DNA of 16,109 bases from Schaedlerella sp. (GTDB lineage: Bacteria; Bacillota; Clostridia; Lachnospirales; Lachnospiraceae): the NCBI GenBank assembly GCA_020024595.1, contig JAHHTO010000041.1, positions 1-16,109 of the forward strand, given 5' to 3'. The position numbers and the translations under genes were made by a program. The notes beneath the pieces were generated by a model, which made no database searches, was not told the DNA's origin, and saw only the letters and a list, made by a program, of their open reading frames with translations. This document shows, piece after piece, positions 1-8,003 of the stretch. Position 1 is the first letter of the stretch. Each line of letters starts with the position of its first letter.

Positions 1-174
1 ATATAATTCATCAATCACAACAATATTTCCATAAGGCTCTATCCAATGAACAAATTTATAATAATCTTCTTTATTTTCAACATACCATTTTTTCAATTTA
101 GGATTCCATTTAGCCCCTAATTTTTTTGCTGTATCCTTTTCAATATAAGGCACATTTAACAAAAGCATATTCAT
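1..174 (-). CDS. DUF5710-domain protein, partial (C-terminus beyond the left edge)
   Basis: The ATG at 172-174 opens a frame that stays open for 58 codons to the window edge. Its start, MNMLLLNVPYIEKDTAKKLG, continues with AKWNP and KKWYV. This pattern (LNVPY...AK.LGAKW....KKWYV) is the signature of the DUF5710 domain, a short domain of unknown function that is common in proteins of plasmids, phages and conjugative elements, often as part of a larger protein. The start is supported by a purine-rich GAGAGGGGGG directly upstream. The C-terminal part is not visible, so I cannot say what the domain is fused to. It lies downstream of the recombinase remnant but behind a terminator, so it is probably a separate transcription unit. 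Domain assignment is by recognition of the motif and is fairly secure; the function is unknown. Confidence 0.7.
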   Translation of the reverse strand, partial: MNMLLLNVPYIEKDTAKKLGAKWNPKLKKWYVENKEDYYKFVHWIEPYGNIVVIDELY

Positions 175-226
175 CCCCCCTCTCTTTTAGTTATTATCCA
201 ACTTGAAATTTTCTTATATATTAAAC

Positions 227-255
227 ATTATATAATACAAATACTCGAATTTCAT
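227..255 (-). promoter_or_regulatory. weak candidate promoter for the DUF5710 gene
   Basis: A perfect TATAAT lies at 227-232 on the minus strand, with a predicted leader of about 45 nt before the DUF5710 start. The hexamer at the right distance (250-255, ATGAAA) is a poor -35. The surrounding DNA is very AT-rich, so the match could be chance. Confidence 0.35.
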
Positions 256-274
256 TAACAAATTATGTGCCCAC

Positions 275-303
275 AAAAAAACACCCTGCATTTCTGCAAG
301 GTG
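275..303 (-). terminator. intrinsic terminator after the recombinase remnant
   Basis: Read on the minus strand, CACCTTGCA and TGCAGGGTG form a stem (one G-U pair) around a GAAA tetraloop, followed at once by seven Ts. This is a textbook rho-independent terminator, 13 nt past the recombinase stop codon, and it separates that remnant from the DUF5710 gene. Confidence 0.85.
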
Positions 304-316
304 CCCATAATCCGTT

Positions 317-1097
317 CTATGCTTCAACTTCCATTTCCATTCCTGATTTAAGTGTCACCACAATCTTCTCATCAAAGATTGTAACCTTTTCTACCAACCT
401 TCTTGTTAACATTTCATTGTATTCTGTAAGTGCAAAACTCTGCCCATCTAGAAAATCTATCAATTCCTGCATTCTTAGCTGCAGGTCTTTTCGCTCTGCT
501 GCCATCGTCAGAATGTCCTGTCTCTCTTCAAGACGGTTTACTATCTCTGCACCAAGCTTTTCTACTGCATTCTCATCATCTGAAACATTAATCAGCTCCA
601 TTTGCAAATCAGCCAGTTTTTCATCGATATTTCGTATCTTTTCTTCCAGATCATCATTTATAACTGCTTCTATATTCTGTTTTAAAAGTGGAATCACTGT
701 ATTTTTTTGTGCAAATGCATCATTTAAAGATGTAACAACTGCATTATGAAAAGTTTCTTCTATAGTTCTAGCAGGGCAATCAATCCCACTATTTTTCTTT
801 AGAACCCTGGATATACATCTCCAAACAAATCTCTTCTTTCCGCTGTTATTCCAGTAAACTCTTCTGTATATGTCATTGCAGTGTCCACAAAAAAACATGC
901 CGGAAAATTCATACTTGCTAGTGTAAACTCTTCTCTTTCCCTCTGAAGTAAGATTCGCTCTTTTAGTCATTTCTGCCTTTAAGAATACATCCTTGTCGAT
1001 GATAGCTTCGTGGCTACCTTTCACATAATACTTTGGCATTTGCCCATTATTCTCTGCTCTCTACTTTTCTAAGATGCTCACGGTATAGGTCTTCTGA
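317..1097 (-). pseudogene. large serine recombinase, C-terminal remnant lacking the catalytic domain
   Basis: The open part (317-1039, 240 codons) begins MPKYYVKGSHEAII, the usual end of the Recombinase (PF07508) domain of large serine integrases. A zinc ribbon follows, with Cys at about residues 51, 54, 75 and 88, then a coiled-coil-rich stretch (about 110-205) and the usual C-terminal beta segment. The N-terminal resolvase domain with its catalytic serine is absent. Upstream of 1039 the homology continues: ENNGQ directly before the Met, then, after a one-base frame change near 1054, LYREHLRKVESRE back to about 1095. There it stops abruptly at an IS-like end. No ribosome binding site precedes the Met at 1039. 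I therefore read this as a gene truncated by an IS insertion plus later deletion, not as a working small gene. Such recombinases normally integrate or excise mobile elements, so this is the relic of one. Confidence 0.8.
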
Positions 1098-1098
1098 A

Positions 1099-1144
1099 GG
1101 GGGCTGTCGCTTTAACGAATAAAATTTCGTGAGGTGGCAGCTCC
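1099..1144. repeat. imperfect inverted repeat at the IS end; possible terminator
   Basis: GGGGCTGTCGC...(1100-1110) can pair with GGTGGCAGCTCC (1133-1144) allowing G-U pairs, and the inner ACGAAT/TTTCGT extends the stem. In the plus direction five Ts follow, so it could end incoming plus-strand transcription. Its position exactly at the junction with recombinase sequence suggests that it is the IS terminus. Confidence 0.55.
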
Positions 1145-1161
1145 TTTTTGCTGTTTTCGGC

Positions 1162-1190
1162 ATAGAATCTAACAAAAAACTCGATTCTAT
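1162..1190. repeat. 8-bp perfect inverted repeat ATAGAATC/GATTCTAT
   Basis: ATAGAATC at the left and GATTCTAT at the right flank a 13-nt A-rich loop in the untranslated 3' part of the IS remnant. There is no T-run on either strand. The role is unknown; it may simply belong to the subterminal region of the IS. Confidence 0.4.
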
Positions 1191-1267
1191 ACCTCCGCTT
1201 GGTATTAAAGGCGTACTTTAATAAGCCATTTTTGATGGCTTGGAAAATTATTTTGATAAGTCAGAAA

Positions 1268-2240
1268 TTAGACACTTTTTATTGGAAATAAATGTGTTCC
1301 AGTTCTTCCATTTTGAATTTTATTACGTAGCTTTTTTATATTTCTTGCCATGGCAAGCAACGTACTCTCGGCAAGGACGTTTGCATTTCCCTTGCTTAAA
1401 TATCTGCGGAACTACAAGACTTGTTTTAAATCTCCAAAAGAGCCTTCTGCCGGTATGCTTCGGTTTGCCCTGAGAAGAATCCCCTTTTCTGAAAGAATCC
1501 GATCAAAATCTTCTTTTCTGTGTTTTAAAAATGTTTTTGCCACCTAGAGTGTCTTTGTTCGTTCTTCCACCGGTGTTTTGCAGTTGTTTCCTTTGATGCA
1601 TCCACTCTTATAAGGGCATCCATTACAATCCTCACATTTATAAATCGTCTTTTCACTTACATGATCTGTTTTAATCTTTGAATGACGGATATGATCTACC
1701 GTCAATTTTTTACCATTCCTGCAGGTATAGCTATCTGTTTGCGCATCATACTCCATGTTTTCTATTTTCCCGATATCATTTTTATATTTACGGGTTTTGG
1801 AAATCTCATAGTTTGCAGGTTTTATGTCAGAGAACTGCCCATTTGATTCCAAAAACAGATAGTTTTCCTCGCTTTCATATCCGGCATCCGCTGTTATATT
1901 TTTATATTTGAATTTTAAATGTTCTTCAGCATCTTTTAAAAATGGAATCAATGTTGTCGCATCAGTAAGCGGTGGCCCGATGGTAAGCCAGGTAATGTAT
2001 TCAGAATCTACGCCATGCTGCAGATTGTAGGCGGGTTTTAGTTGTCCGTTCCCCATGGCATCCTCTTTCATCCGCATAAATGTGGCATCACAGTCTGTTT
2101 TTGAATAACTGTTGCATTTCCCTCATCTATGTATCTGTTGGTTATATTTTTTTAACCGGTTCAGATAATCTTCAAGGGTTTCAATGCTCTTTTGAAGCGG
2201 TGTTTTTCTCTTTCCAATTCCATGCACAAACACGATATTG
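1268..2240 (-). pseudogene. IS1182-family DDE transposase, 5'-truncated with three in-frame stops
   Basis: The reading from about 2240 down to TAA at 1268 shows IS1182 hallmarks in one frame: NSYSKTD.DATFMRMKEDAM.NGQLKPAYN around 2045-2115, ITADAGYESEENY, a Cys-rich stretch (C..C.GCPYKSGC), then KTFLKHRKEDFDRILSEKG, RANRSI.AEGSFGDLKQ, FRRYLSKGNANV and a C-terminal LAMARNIKKL. Three stops interrupt this frame: TGA at 2123-2125, TAG at 1544-1546 and TAG at 1412-1414. Above about 2220 the homology seems to jump frame, and the N-terminal third is absent. Such transposases cut and paste their own IS. This copy cannot make a full protein; the longest uninterrupted piece is 177 codons (1544-2077). 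Confidence 0.85.
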
Positions 2241-2337
2241 GATAAAACAGCAATCTGGCAACATCCGTAACCCCGTTGTCTGTAACACCGAGTTTAAATG
2301 CCTCATAATACGATTTGTAATTAAGTATTATCTTCAA
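2161..2337 (-). pseudogene. short ORF with a strong ribosome binding site, probably a gene start truncated by the IS remnant
   Basis: Twenty-odd bases after the nuclease gene an AGGAGG (2346-2351) sits 8 nt before a TTG (2335-2337). The frame reads LKIILNYKSYYEAFKLGVTD and continues through GVTDVARLLFY before becoming low-complexity and ending at 2161. From about 2240 downwards the same DNA carries transposase-like coding in another frame, so the last 25 codons or so are probably out-of-frame IS sequence. The simplest reading is that a sixth gene once followed the restriction operon and only its first 30-35 codons remain. I do not recognise the family. It could also be a chance ORF. Confidence 0.35.
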
Positions 2338-2361
2338 CCAGATCACCTCCTAGTTGGATTA

Positions 2362-3807
2362 TCATAAATCCAAACTTTCTATATCCATTTTTCTTCCTGA
2401 AAGGTACAAATCATATGCCATTGTTGCAGGTATCAACCTTGTTTTTATATCTTGAAGTCCTAAATTAGAAAGCATCTCCATTCGAGCCTCACCCTTATCC
2501 TCGATCTCGTTATTTTCTGTTGGAAGCAGAAAACAGTTCTTTACAGCTGAGAAATTGTGCTCTTCTATAAACTTCTGATATGACAATTGATATAGATACT
2601 GTTTAGTAACAGATTCTATGCCGGGCTGCCCTATTGGAACAATTCCTTTTTCCAAATGAGCATTATAATATTTCGCATCAAATATGATGAATTGATGCTG
2701 ACCATTAACCTTACAAATGGAAACCAAATCCGGTATCAATGTATCTTTCGCACACTTTCCTGTAATCGTCCACAATGGTTTCTCGATTAATTCGATCAGC
2801 TTCAGTCTTCTGTCATAACCTTCTTTCAAAGGCACAGGCAGTTTTAAAATGCCCAGAGGAACATCTAACTGATTATCCATAATGTCTGCACAGATTTTTT
2901 CCCATACAAGGTTGAAACTATTTGTCCCAAATAATGACAAGCACTCTGTATCGTAGAGACTTCCTCTTCTATCGATATAGGCATACAATGTCTTCAAAAC
3001 CAACTGCTTTCTTGTGTTGAACTGAGTATTAAGTTCGTTTTCAATTCGATATAAGATATATTCTTTATCTCCGAAATCATCCAACTCTTCGTCAGTAAGA
3101 TCAACACCTGTCATTTCGAATAAGTCAAGTAACTCTGCGTCTTGAAGTTCTTTTGAAGCCATCGTTACTACACACTCATGGAGCCTCTTGAAATAGTCAA
3201 AATCATTGGTGACTCTTTTACGAGTTTGTAATTCTATATAATATGGACGGTTCTCTGATAGCAAAGTAAAGGTTTCATTGATAGTCTTATCCCACAGTAT
3301 TTCACCAGAACCGTTGCATTCAATGATATCTTCTGTATTGGTATATACACCACTTTCAAAGTAATCCTGTAACAAAAATAACAGCACAGCTAACAGATTA
3401 AAGGAGCTACTTTCACTGCTATCGTTGAACATACGAACAATCTGTTCTTTAGAGTTGTATTTCTCCAAAACCTTTATGATCTTTCGCAGTTCGTCCGTAG
3501 GTTCCTTTGCATTCAAAAGATACTTAGGATAGCATTTCAGAACTCGTCCGGCTACAACAATAACTCCAACGAAGGTGAACACATAGAGATATTCATTTTC
3601 TCCTGCCTCTACATCCACCACCTCGATATCCTCTTCTAACAGATCCGCCATATTTTTCTGAATATCAGAAGCCTTAACAGCCTTTAATACACCGAACTCT
3701 TTCAGTTTTCTGATTAACGAAATCGCATGTTCTTCGTTGCACTTTAAAATGTGACACAATTCATTTTGCGTATACCTTTTCTGTTCTCGTACAAATTTAG
3801 AGATCAT
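2362..3807 (-). CDS. LlaJI-family (McrC-like) restriction endonuclease subunit R2
   Basis: This is the DNA-cutting subunit of a two-part restriction enzyme that works with the McrB-like GTPase encoded just upstream. The N-terminus (about 1-45) looks like a winged helix (ELCHILKCNEEHAISLIRKL). The middle has the McrC-like GEILWDKTINET at about 168-179. A PD-(D/E)XK nuclease core follows: IPDLVSI (PD at about 359-360), then FIIFDAKYY (D and K at about 377 and 379) and a downstream QYLYQLSY, which fits the Q/Y motif. The length, 481 aa, is normal for RE_LlaJI (PF09563). I place the start at ATG 3807, which is 7 nt from AGGAGG (3815-3820). The TTG at 3813 would be only 1 nt from that site. The gene starts 12 nt after the GTPase stop, and the ribosome binding site overlaps the end of that stop. 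It appears intact. Confidence 0.85.
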   Translation of the reverse strand: MISKFVREQKRYTQNELCHILKCNEEHAISLIRKLKEFGVLKAVKASDIQKNMADLLEEDIEVVDVEAGENEYLYVFTFVGVIVVAGRVLKCYPKYLLNAKEPTDELRKIIKVLEKYNSKEQIVRMFNDSSESSSFNLLAVLLFLLQDYFESGVYTNTEDIIECNGSGEILWDKTINETFTLLSENRPYYIELQTRKRVTNDFDYFKRLHECVVTMASKELQDAELLDLFEMTGVDLTDEELDDFGDKEYILYRIENELNTQFNTRKQLVLKTLYAYIDRRGSLYDTECLSLFGTNSFNLVWEKICADIMDNQLDVPLGILKLPVPLKEGYDRRLKLIELIEKPLWTITGKCAKDTLIPDLVSICKVNGQHQFIIFDAKYYNAHLEKGIVPIGQPGIESVTKQYLYQLSYQKFIEEHNFSAVKNCFLLPTENNEIEDKGEARMEMLSNLGLQDIKTRLIPATMAYDLYLSGRKMDIESLDL

Positions 3808-3819
3808 AAGCAAACCTCC

Positions 3820-5691
3820 TTATTCCTGTGACTCATCGTTGGATTTTACATCTTCCACTTCACAGCCCAACTGAATGTCATGGTTAAAGATTCCGACACC
3901 TTTTGCTTCAAATTCTCTGCAAATTTCTGAGTATCTGCTATTATTTTGGAAGCAACCTTCAAACAATCTCGCTCTCTTCTGTTTTGCAGCATCTTCAAAC
4001 AAATACATAATGACTTTATTTTTAAAAGTATTAATGAATCTGTCTCTATCAATTTCAGCCCCTGTTTTAGGAACAACAATACTTCTTGAAATGAAATAAG
4101 GTCCAAGCTGTTTGTCTTCGTTAATCTTCTCTTTTGCAAGGAAATTATTGATAGCTTTTCTTAACTTATTCCACTCCACTTTCTGGGATTTATTATCAGC
4201 AAGATATACATACTTACCTTGGAGATCCTGGTCGTTGTCATCGATTCCAAGATATGTAAAATCCCATCTTCTCTTAAATGCTGTGTCCATTGGAAATACA
4301 CCCTGGTCTGCGCTATTCATAGTTGCCCAAATAAACATGTTATCCGGAATTTTTATTTTATTATAATCACTCGACTCCCCACCCAATTCTCTCGCAAGAT
4401 ATTTTTTAACATCTTCGGTTGCCTGGATTGGATACTCGCTGACAAAATCATCATCTCTATCAAGCAACTGGAATATATCTCCGAAAACTGCTGCTACATT
4501 GGCACGATTTATTTCTTCTATAATTAACAAGAACGGTTTAACATTATCTGTCCTGCTGTTCTTCAATGCCTTAACGTACATACGCATGAATGGGCCAGGA
4601 ACATATTCATAAGAGATATCTTTCTTTCCTTTTGATGGCTTTGAAAGATTTACATATGGTCTAATTGCCTTTCCATGATTACGTTCTATGCTATTATCAC
4701 TAGCTGCATCTGAACCGTCAGCTTTTCTTGTCTTAAAACTTTCATCTGTATACAGACCAAGCAAAAGCGGAAGTCTTGTTAGTCCATCCCCCTTGAATCT
4801 GTCATAAAGCAGATCGTATTTTTCTTGGGCAGACTTTGATTCGTCAGTTAAAACAGCTAGCACTTCTTTTTCTGTTGCTAAGGAAATAGTCTCTGCAGAA
4901 TCATCAACCATTACAGGCTTATACGTTCCTACAAAGTTAGCATATGAATAATCTGGATGGAAAGTTACACGTTCATAGTCATCCTCGTTACCCTCACCTA
5001 ATAACTCTATACGGTCTCTATTGATACTAAAACTCTTACCTGTTCCCGGTGCTCCAAAAAGGATTCTGTTTCTTGAAAACGAAGATTCATAGCCAGTCTT
5101 AAAAGAATGTTCTCTTTCCACATAAGTATCATCAACTAATTCATCCAAATTTGCTAAAACAGCATTTTCCATATATGGGCGATTATCATAAAAAGTAAGA
5201 TAGTCGATCAAATTATCTTTATGAACTGCCGTTATATATATCCCTAATTTATTTGCGATACGCTCTACTTGTTTTGAAGGTACATAATCATTTGGAATAA
5301 TAATCTGATTTCCCGGACCATTTCTTGATCCATTAAGAGTCCCTGAAATTTTTTCAATATCAGACTCATTACACTCTAAACTGAAAGCATATCCGTCATA
5401 TTTATCAACAGTATCATTTACCCCTATACAGAAGTATTTTAAGTTATTATCAATTGCATAATTCCATGTAACGCCTCTTTCGTAGGCACCACTATCCCTT
5501 GTATCAAAATAATTTTTCGTATTATCTTGCTTGTGAACCAAAGGATAAACAAAGATTACTGCTTTTTCTCCATTTGGCAATGAGAATACAAAGCCTCTAT
5601 TCTTTGTATTCTCAATTATTTCTTTTTCACTATCATTTATGCCTAGATAACCATTCAAGGTTTCTATGGCTTGATTTGTAGTATATGCCAC
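3820..5691 (-). CDS. McrB-like AAA+ GTPase, restriction subunit R1 of a LlaJI/BsuMI-type system
   Basis: The 623-aa protein has an N-terminal region (about 1-200) of unrecognised fold, followed by a McrB-type AAA+ motor. Walker A is GAPGTGKS at 213-220. Walker B is FLLIIEEINRAN at 387-398, with Glu where most McrB proteins have Asp. The McrB signature appears as ATMNSADQG (456-464; usually MNTAD), followed by PMDTAFKRRW with likely arginine-finger residues at 474-475. By analogy with McrBC and LlaJI, it should hydrolyse GTP, translocate on DNA and activate the R2 nuclease, and the N-terminal domain may bind the target. The start is GTG 5691, 9 nt after AGGAGG, which itself overlaps the stop of the preceding methylase. 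An ATG inside that spacer is out of frame. The gene is intact and co-transcribed with its neighbours. Confidence 0.88.
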   Translation of the reverse strand: MAYTTNQAIETLNGYLGINDSEKEIIENTKNRGFVFSLPNGEKAVIFVYPLVHKQDNTKNYFDTRDSGAYERGVTWNYAIDNNLKYFCIGVNDTVDKYDGYAFSLECNESDIEKISGTLNGSRNGPGNQIIIPNDYVPSKQVERIANKLGIYITAVHKDNLIDYLTFYDNRPYMENAVLANLDELVDDTYVEREHSFKTGYESSFSRNRILFGAPGTGKSFSINRDRIELLGEGNEDDYERVTFHPDYSYANFVGTYKPVMVDDSAETISLATEKEVLAVLTDESKSAQEKYDLLYDRFKGDGLTRLPLLLGLYTDESFKTRKADGSDAASDNSIERNHGKAIRPYVNLSKPSKGKKDISYEYVPGPFMRMYVKALKNSRTDNVKPFLLIIEEINRANVAAVFGDIFQLLDRDDDFVSEYPIQATEDVKKYLARELGGESSDYNKIKIPDNMFIWATMNSADQGVFPMDTAFKRRWDFTYLGIDDNDQDLQGKYVYLADNKSQKVEWNKLRKAINNFLAKEKINEDKQLGPYFISRSIVVPKTGAEIDRDRFINTFKNKVIMYLFEDAAKQKRARLFEGCFQNNSRYSEICREFEAKGVGIFNHDIQLGCEVEDVKSNDESQE

Positions 5692-5704
5692 TATACATTA
5701 CCTC

Positions 5705-6937
5705 CTAGTTACTATTCTCTGTGAGAATATCATAGACTGCGTTTGCACAACATTTTGCCGCTAAAGATGGAACTGCATTTCCTATCATTTTATATAGCTC
5801 CATGTTACTTCCCTCGAAAATGTAATCATCAGCAAAAGTTTGTAATCTTGCTGCCTCTCTAACTGTGAGGGTTCTGCACTGAGATGAATCTGGATGAATA
5901 TGTCTTAATCCATCTTTATATAAATGTGCAGGAATTAAGTTACTCGGTTCATCCCACTTGATGACATGATACTTATGAACATTTGAATTCTTTCCTGTCA
6001 TCTTTGTATATAATTCCTTTAATGCAGAAATGGAGGTATATTCATTTCTTCCAGATTCAATATCTTCTGTTAAGAGTTTAAAAATACCAACATCTCTATC
6101 ACTCTGCCATCTAGCCACATGATTTGCGACCATAGGATCTGGTAAAGAATGTCTTGTTCTTGCCCCGTTATATTTCATATCTTCTGTCTGAGGAAATAAT
6201 TTAGGCAAATTCCCAATGGCTTCCTTTACAGTTACTTTTCGAGGAGATTTATACTTTGGCAATGCCGAAAAATAAAATGATTGAACGATTTCTTCACTTT
6301 TATCTTGAAATATATCTTTCCGCACTCCAAAAATAATCACTCTCTTACGATTCTGTGGAACTCCATATTCCGTAAAATCTATAATCGCCTTACCGAGATC
6401 CTTCATTATATGATATCCCACAGCTTCAAAACTCTCTTGTATAATATCAATTATTGGTCTATCTCCTGGTTTTGCGCTAAGTATTCCTGGAACATTTTCA
6501 AACAAGAACACTTTGGGTCTGTATCTTTCTAGCACTTTTATATAACTTTCAAACAGATAATTTCTGTAATCATTCTTCATTCCATTTTCATCTCGCACTC
6601 GACCAGCTATCGAGTATGCTTGACAAGGAGGACCACCAATAATTACATCTATTCCATCTGCAGATTCTATAAGTTTATCTAATCCTACCGATGAGCCATA
6701 ATCTGGATCATCAGTCCACCCCTTAAATAATTCATCTGTTCTCTGTACATCAAATCTAAGAACTCTCTGACTCGCATCCGAATACTTCCATTTTGTTCTT
6801 AATCTATTTTCAAGATTTTGACATGGTACCTTTTCCCACTCAACTGCTGCAACAGTATCGTAATGCCCAGATTGTTCAAAGCCATCCATAAGACCACCAC
6901 ACCCGGCAAATAAGTCGATTGCTTTAATCTTAGTCAT
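5705..6937 (-). CDS. DNA (cytosine-5-)-methyltransferase, second of the pair (M2)
   Basis: This is a 410-aa C5-cytosine methylase with all key motifs in order: I DLFAGCGG (8-15), IV GGPPCQAYS with the catalytic Cys at 105, VI ENVPG (147-151), VIII QNRKR (195-199), IX RTLTVREAARLQTF (355-368) and X GNAVP (387-391). The target-recognition region between VIII and IX is about 155 aa, larger than and different from that of M1. It transfers a methyl group from SAM to cytosine and should protect the host DNA from the R1/R2 nuclease. Its ATG overlaps the end of M1 by 8 nt (ATGACTAA), with AGGAGA 8 nt upstream, so translation is probably coupled. In LlaJI the two methylases each modify one strand of an asymmetric site; the same division is inferred here. 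Confidence 0.92.
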   Translation of the reverse strand: MTKIKAIDLFAGCGGLMDGFEQSGHYDTVAAVEWEKVPCQNLENRLRTKWKYSDASQRVLRFDVQRTDELFKGWTDDPDYGSSVGLDKLIESADGIDVIIGGPPCQAYSIAGRVRDENGMKNDYRNYLFESYIKVLERYRPKVFLFENVPGILSAKPGDRPIIDIIQESFEAVGYHIMKDLGKAIIDFTEYGVPQNRKRVIIFGVRKDIFQDKSEEIVQSFYFSALPKYKSPRKVTVKEAIGNLPKLFPQTEDMKYNGARTRHSLPDPMVANHVARWQSDRDVGIFKLLTEDIESGRNEYTSISALKELYTKMTGKNSNVHKYHVIKWDEPSNLIPAHLYKDGLRHIHPDSSQCRTLTVREAARLQTFADDYIFEGSNMELYKMIGNAVPSLAAKCCANAVYDILTENSN

Positions 6938-8003
6938 TATTCTTCTCTCCTATAATTCCAAGTATAGCTTTTCCTAATGCTTCGCCCAATAAAGGTGGAA
7001 CCGCATTTCCAACCTGTCTATCTTGCTTTGTTCTTGTTCCTGTAAACACAAAGTCATCTGGGAACGATTGAATTCTTGCACTTTCTCTCACAGTAGGAAC
7101 ACGATTCAACTCATAATGAAAAAGATTTCTATGTCCTGTATCTACTGTTCGTGCAGGTGCGTTACCGTATAATCTTGTCCATGCCATATGAAAAGTTCTA
7201 CTCTCTCCAACTCCTGCAGGCAAATCTTTATAATTTCCCCCTTCTGGAACTAATGCAATAGTTTCTTTCACGAAATCTTTATGATTTGTAGCGACATGGT
7301 TTGAAAGAACCATACAGTTCTTTCTCATCATTTTCTGATACTCTGTCACTGCATCCTGTGAATAGACATCTTCATTCGTTCCTAATTCAGTATTTCTCGT
7401 AGGCAAATCTGATATTGCATCGCGGCAAGTACGATAAGGTCGATCTGTTCCCGGACCAAACTGCGCTTCAGGAAAACAAGGTTCCCCTAAGTCTTTTCTT
7501 ATTCCCATGAAAATAAGACGTTTCCTCATCTGTGGCACACCATAATCACAGGCTTTTAAAATTTTACAGTCAATGTTGTACCCCATATCTCGGAATCTCT
7601 TAAGAATTTCTTCTTTGATTTGACCCTTATATAAAGTTGCCATTCCTGGAACATTTTCAATGATAAAAGCTTTAGGTTTATACTGTTTTACCATTTCAAT
7701 TACTGCCAGATATAGTTTATTTCTCTCATCATCAAAATTACGAGGGCCTGTTAATGAAAATCCCTGGCAAGGTGGCCCAGCGATAATCACATCTATTGTT
7801 CTATCTCCGGCCATTTTCTTTATCTCATCAAACGTTTCCTGCTTGGATAAATCTGCATTCAACGGCTTTGCACCATTATGGTTAAGCGCGAATGTGTTTA
7901 GCGCATCTTGATCATTATCAACACCGACAATGATATCAAATCCCGCATCCATAAATCCTTTCGATAATCCACCGCATCCTGCGAATAAATCTATTGCATT
8001 CAT
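6930..8003 (-). CDS. DNA (cytosine-5-)-methyltransferase, first of the pair (M1)
   Basis: This 357-aa C5-cytosine methylase shows motif I DLFAGCGG (5-12), motif IV GPPCQGFS with the catalytic Cys at 79, motif VI ENVPG (116-120), motif VIII QMRKR (158-162), motif IX TVRESARIQSFPDDF (304-318) and motif X QVGNAVPP (330-337). It differs clearly from M2 outside the motifs, so the two are not a recent duplication. The start codon directly follows the stop of the HTH gene (TAAATG, no gap), which implies translational coupling to the regulator. Only a GGGGGA about 13 nt upstream could serve as an independent ribosome binding site. This layout suggests that methylase output is tied to regulator output. 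The gene is intact, and its function within a LlaJI/BsuMI-like system is well supported by its neighbours. Confidence 0.92.
   Translation of the reverse strand: MNAIDLFAGCGGLSKGFMDAGFDIIVGVDNDQDALNTFALNHNGAKPLNADLSKQETFDEIKKMAGDRTIDVIIAGPPCQGFSLTGPRNFDDERNKLYLAVIEMVKQYKPKAFIIENVPGMATLYKGQIKEEILKRFRDMGYNIDCKILKACDYGVPQMRKRLIFMGIRKDLGEPCFPEAQFGPGTDRPYRTCRDAISDLPTRNTELGTNEDVYSQDAVTEYQKMMRKNCMVLSNHVATNHKDFVKETIALVPEGGNYKDLPAGVGESRTFHMAWTRLYGNAPARTVDTGHRNLFHYELNRVPTVRESARIQSFPDDFVFTGTRTKQDRQVGNAVPPLLGEALGKAILGIIGEKNND

Larger units (their letters stand above)
1098..2250 (-). mobile_element. IS1182-family insertion sequence remnant (right boundary approximate)
   Basis: The block holds a decayed IS1182-type transposase and, at its low-coordinate end, the sequence GCGACAGCCCCC (minus strand) within a long imperfect inverted repeat, as often seen at ends of this family. 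The end abuts recombinase sequence at about 1097, so the element inserted into the recombinase gene. I find no matching GGGGCTGTCGC-type terminal repeat at the other end, near 2250-2350. The 5' third of the transposase gene is also missing. The element therefore lost its left end, probably together with the N-terminal half of the recombinase. The 2250 boundary marks only where transposase-like reading fades. Confidence 0.65.

Noticed and set aside
1223..1241. AAGCCAT/ATGGCTT hairpin as the transposase terminator
   Set aside because: The stem is perfect but only 7 bp and AT-flanked, with no T-run on either strand. It lies past the pseudogene stop, so I do not call it a terminator.
1240..1547. 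Plus-strand ORFs in the IS region
   Set aside because: They are the complement of the transposase C-terminal coding sequence, which reads clearly on the minus strand apart from stop codons.
3811..3813. TTG at 3811-3813 as start of the LlaJI nuclease
   Set aside because: It would lie one base from AGGAGG, too close for initiation. The ATG at 3807 has ideal spacing.
3875..4527. Long plus-strand open frames inside the restriction subunit genes
   Set aside because: They are antisense to well-supported genes, have no good ribosome binding sites and show no recognisable protein sequence.
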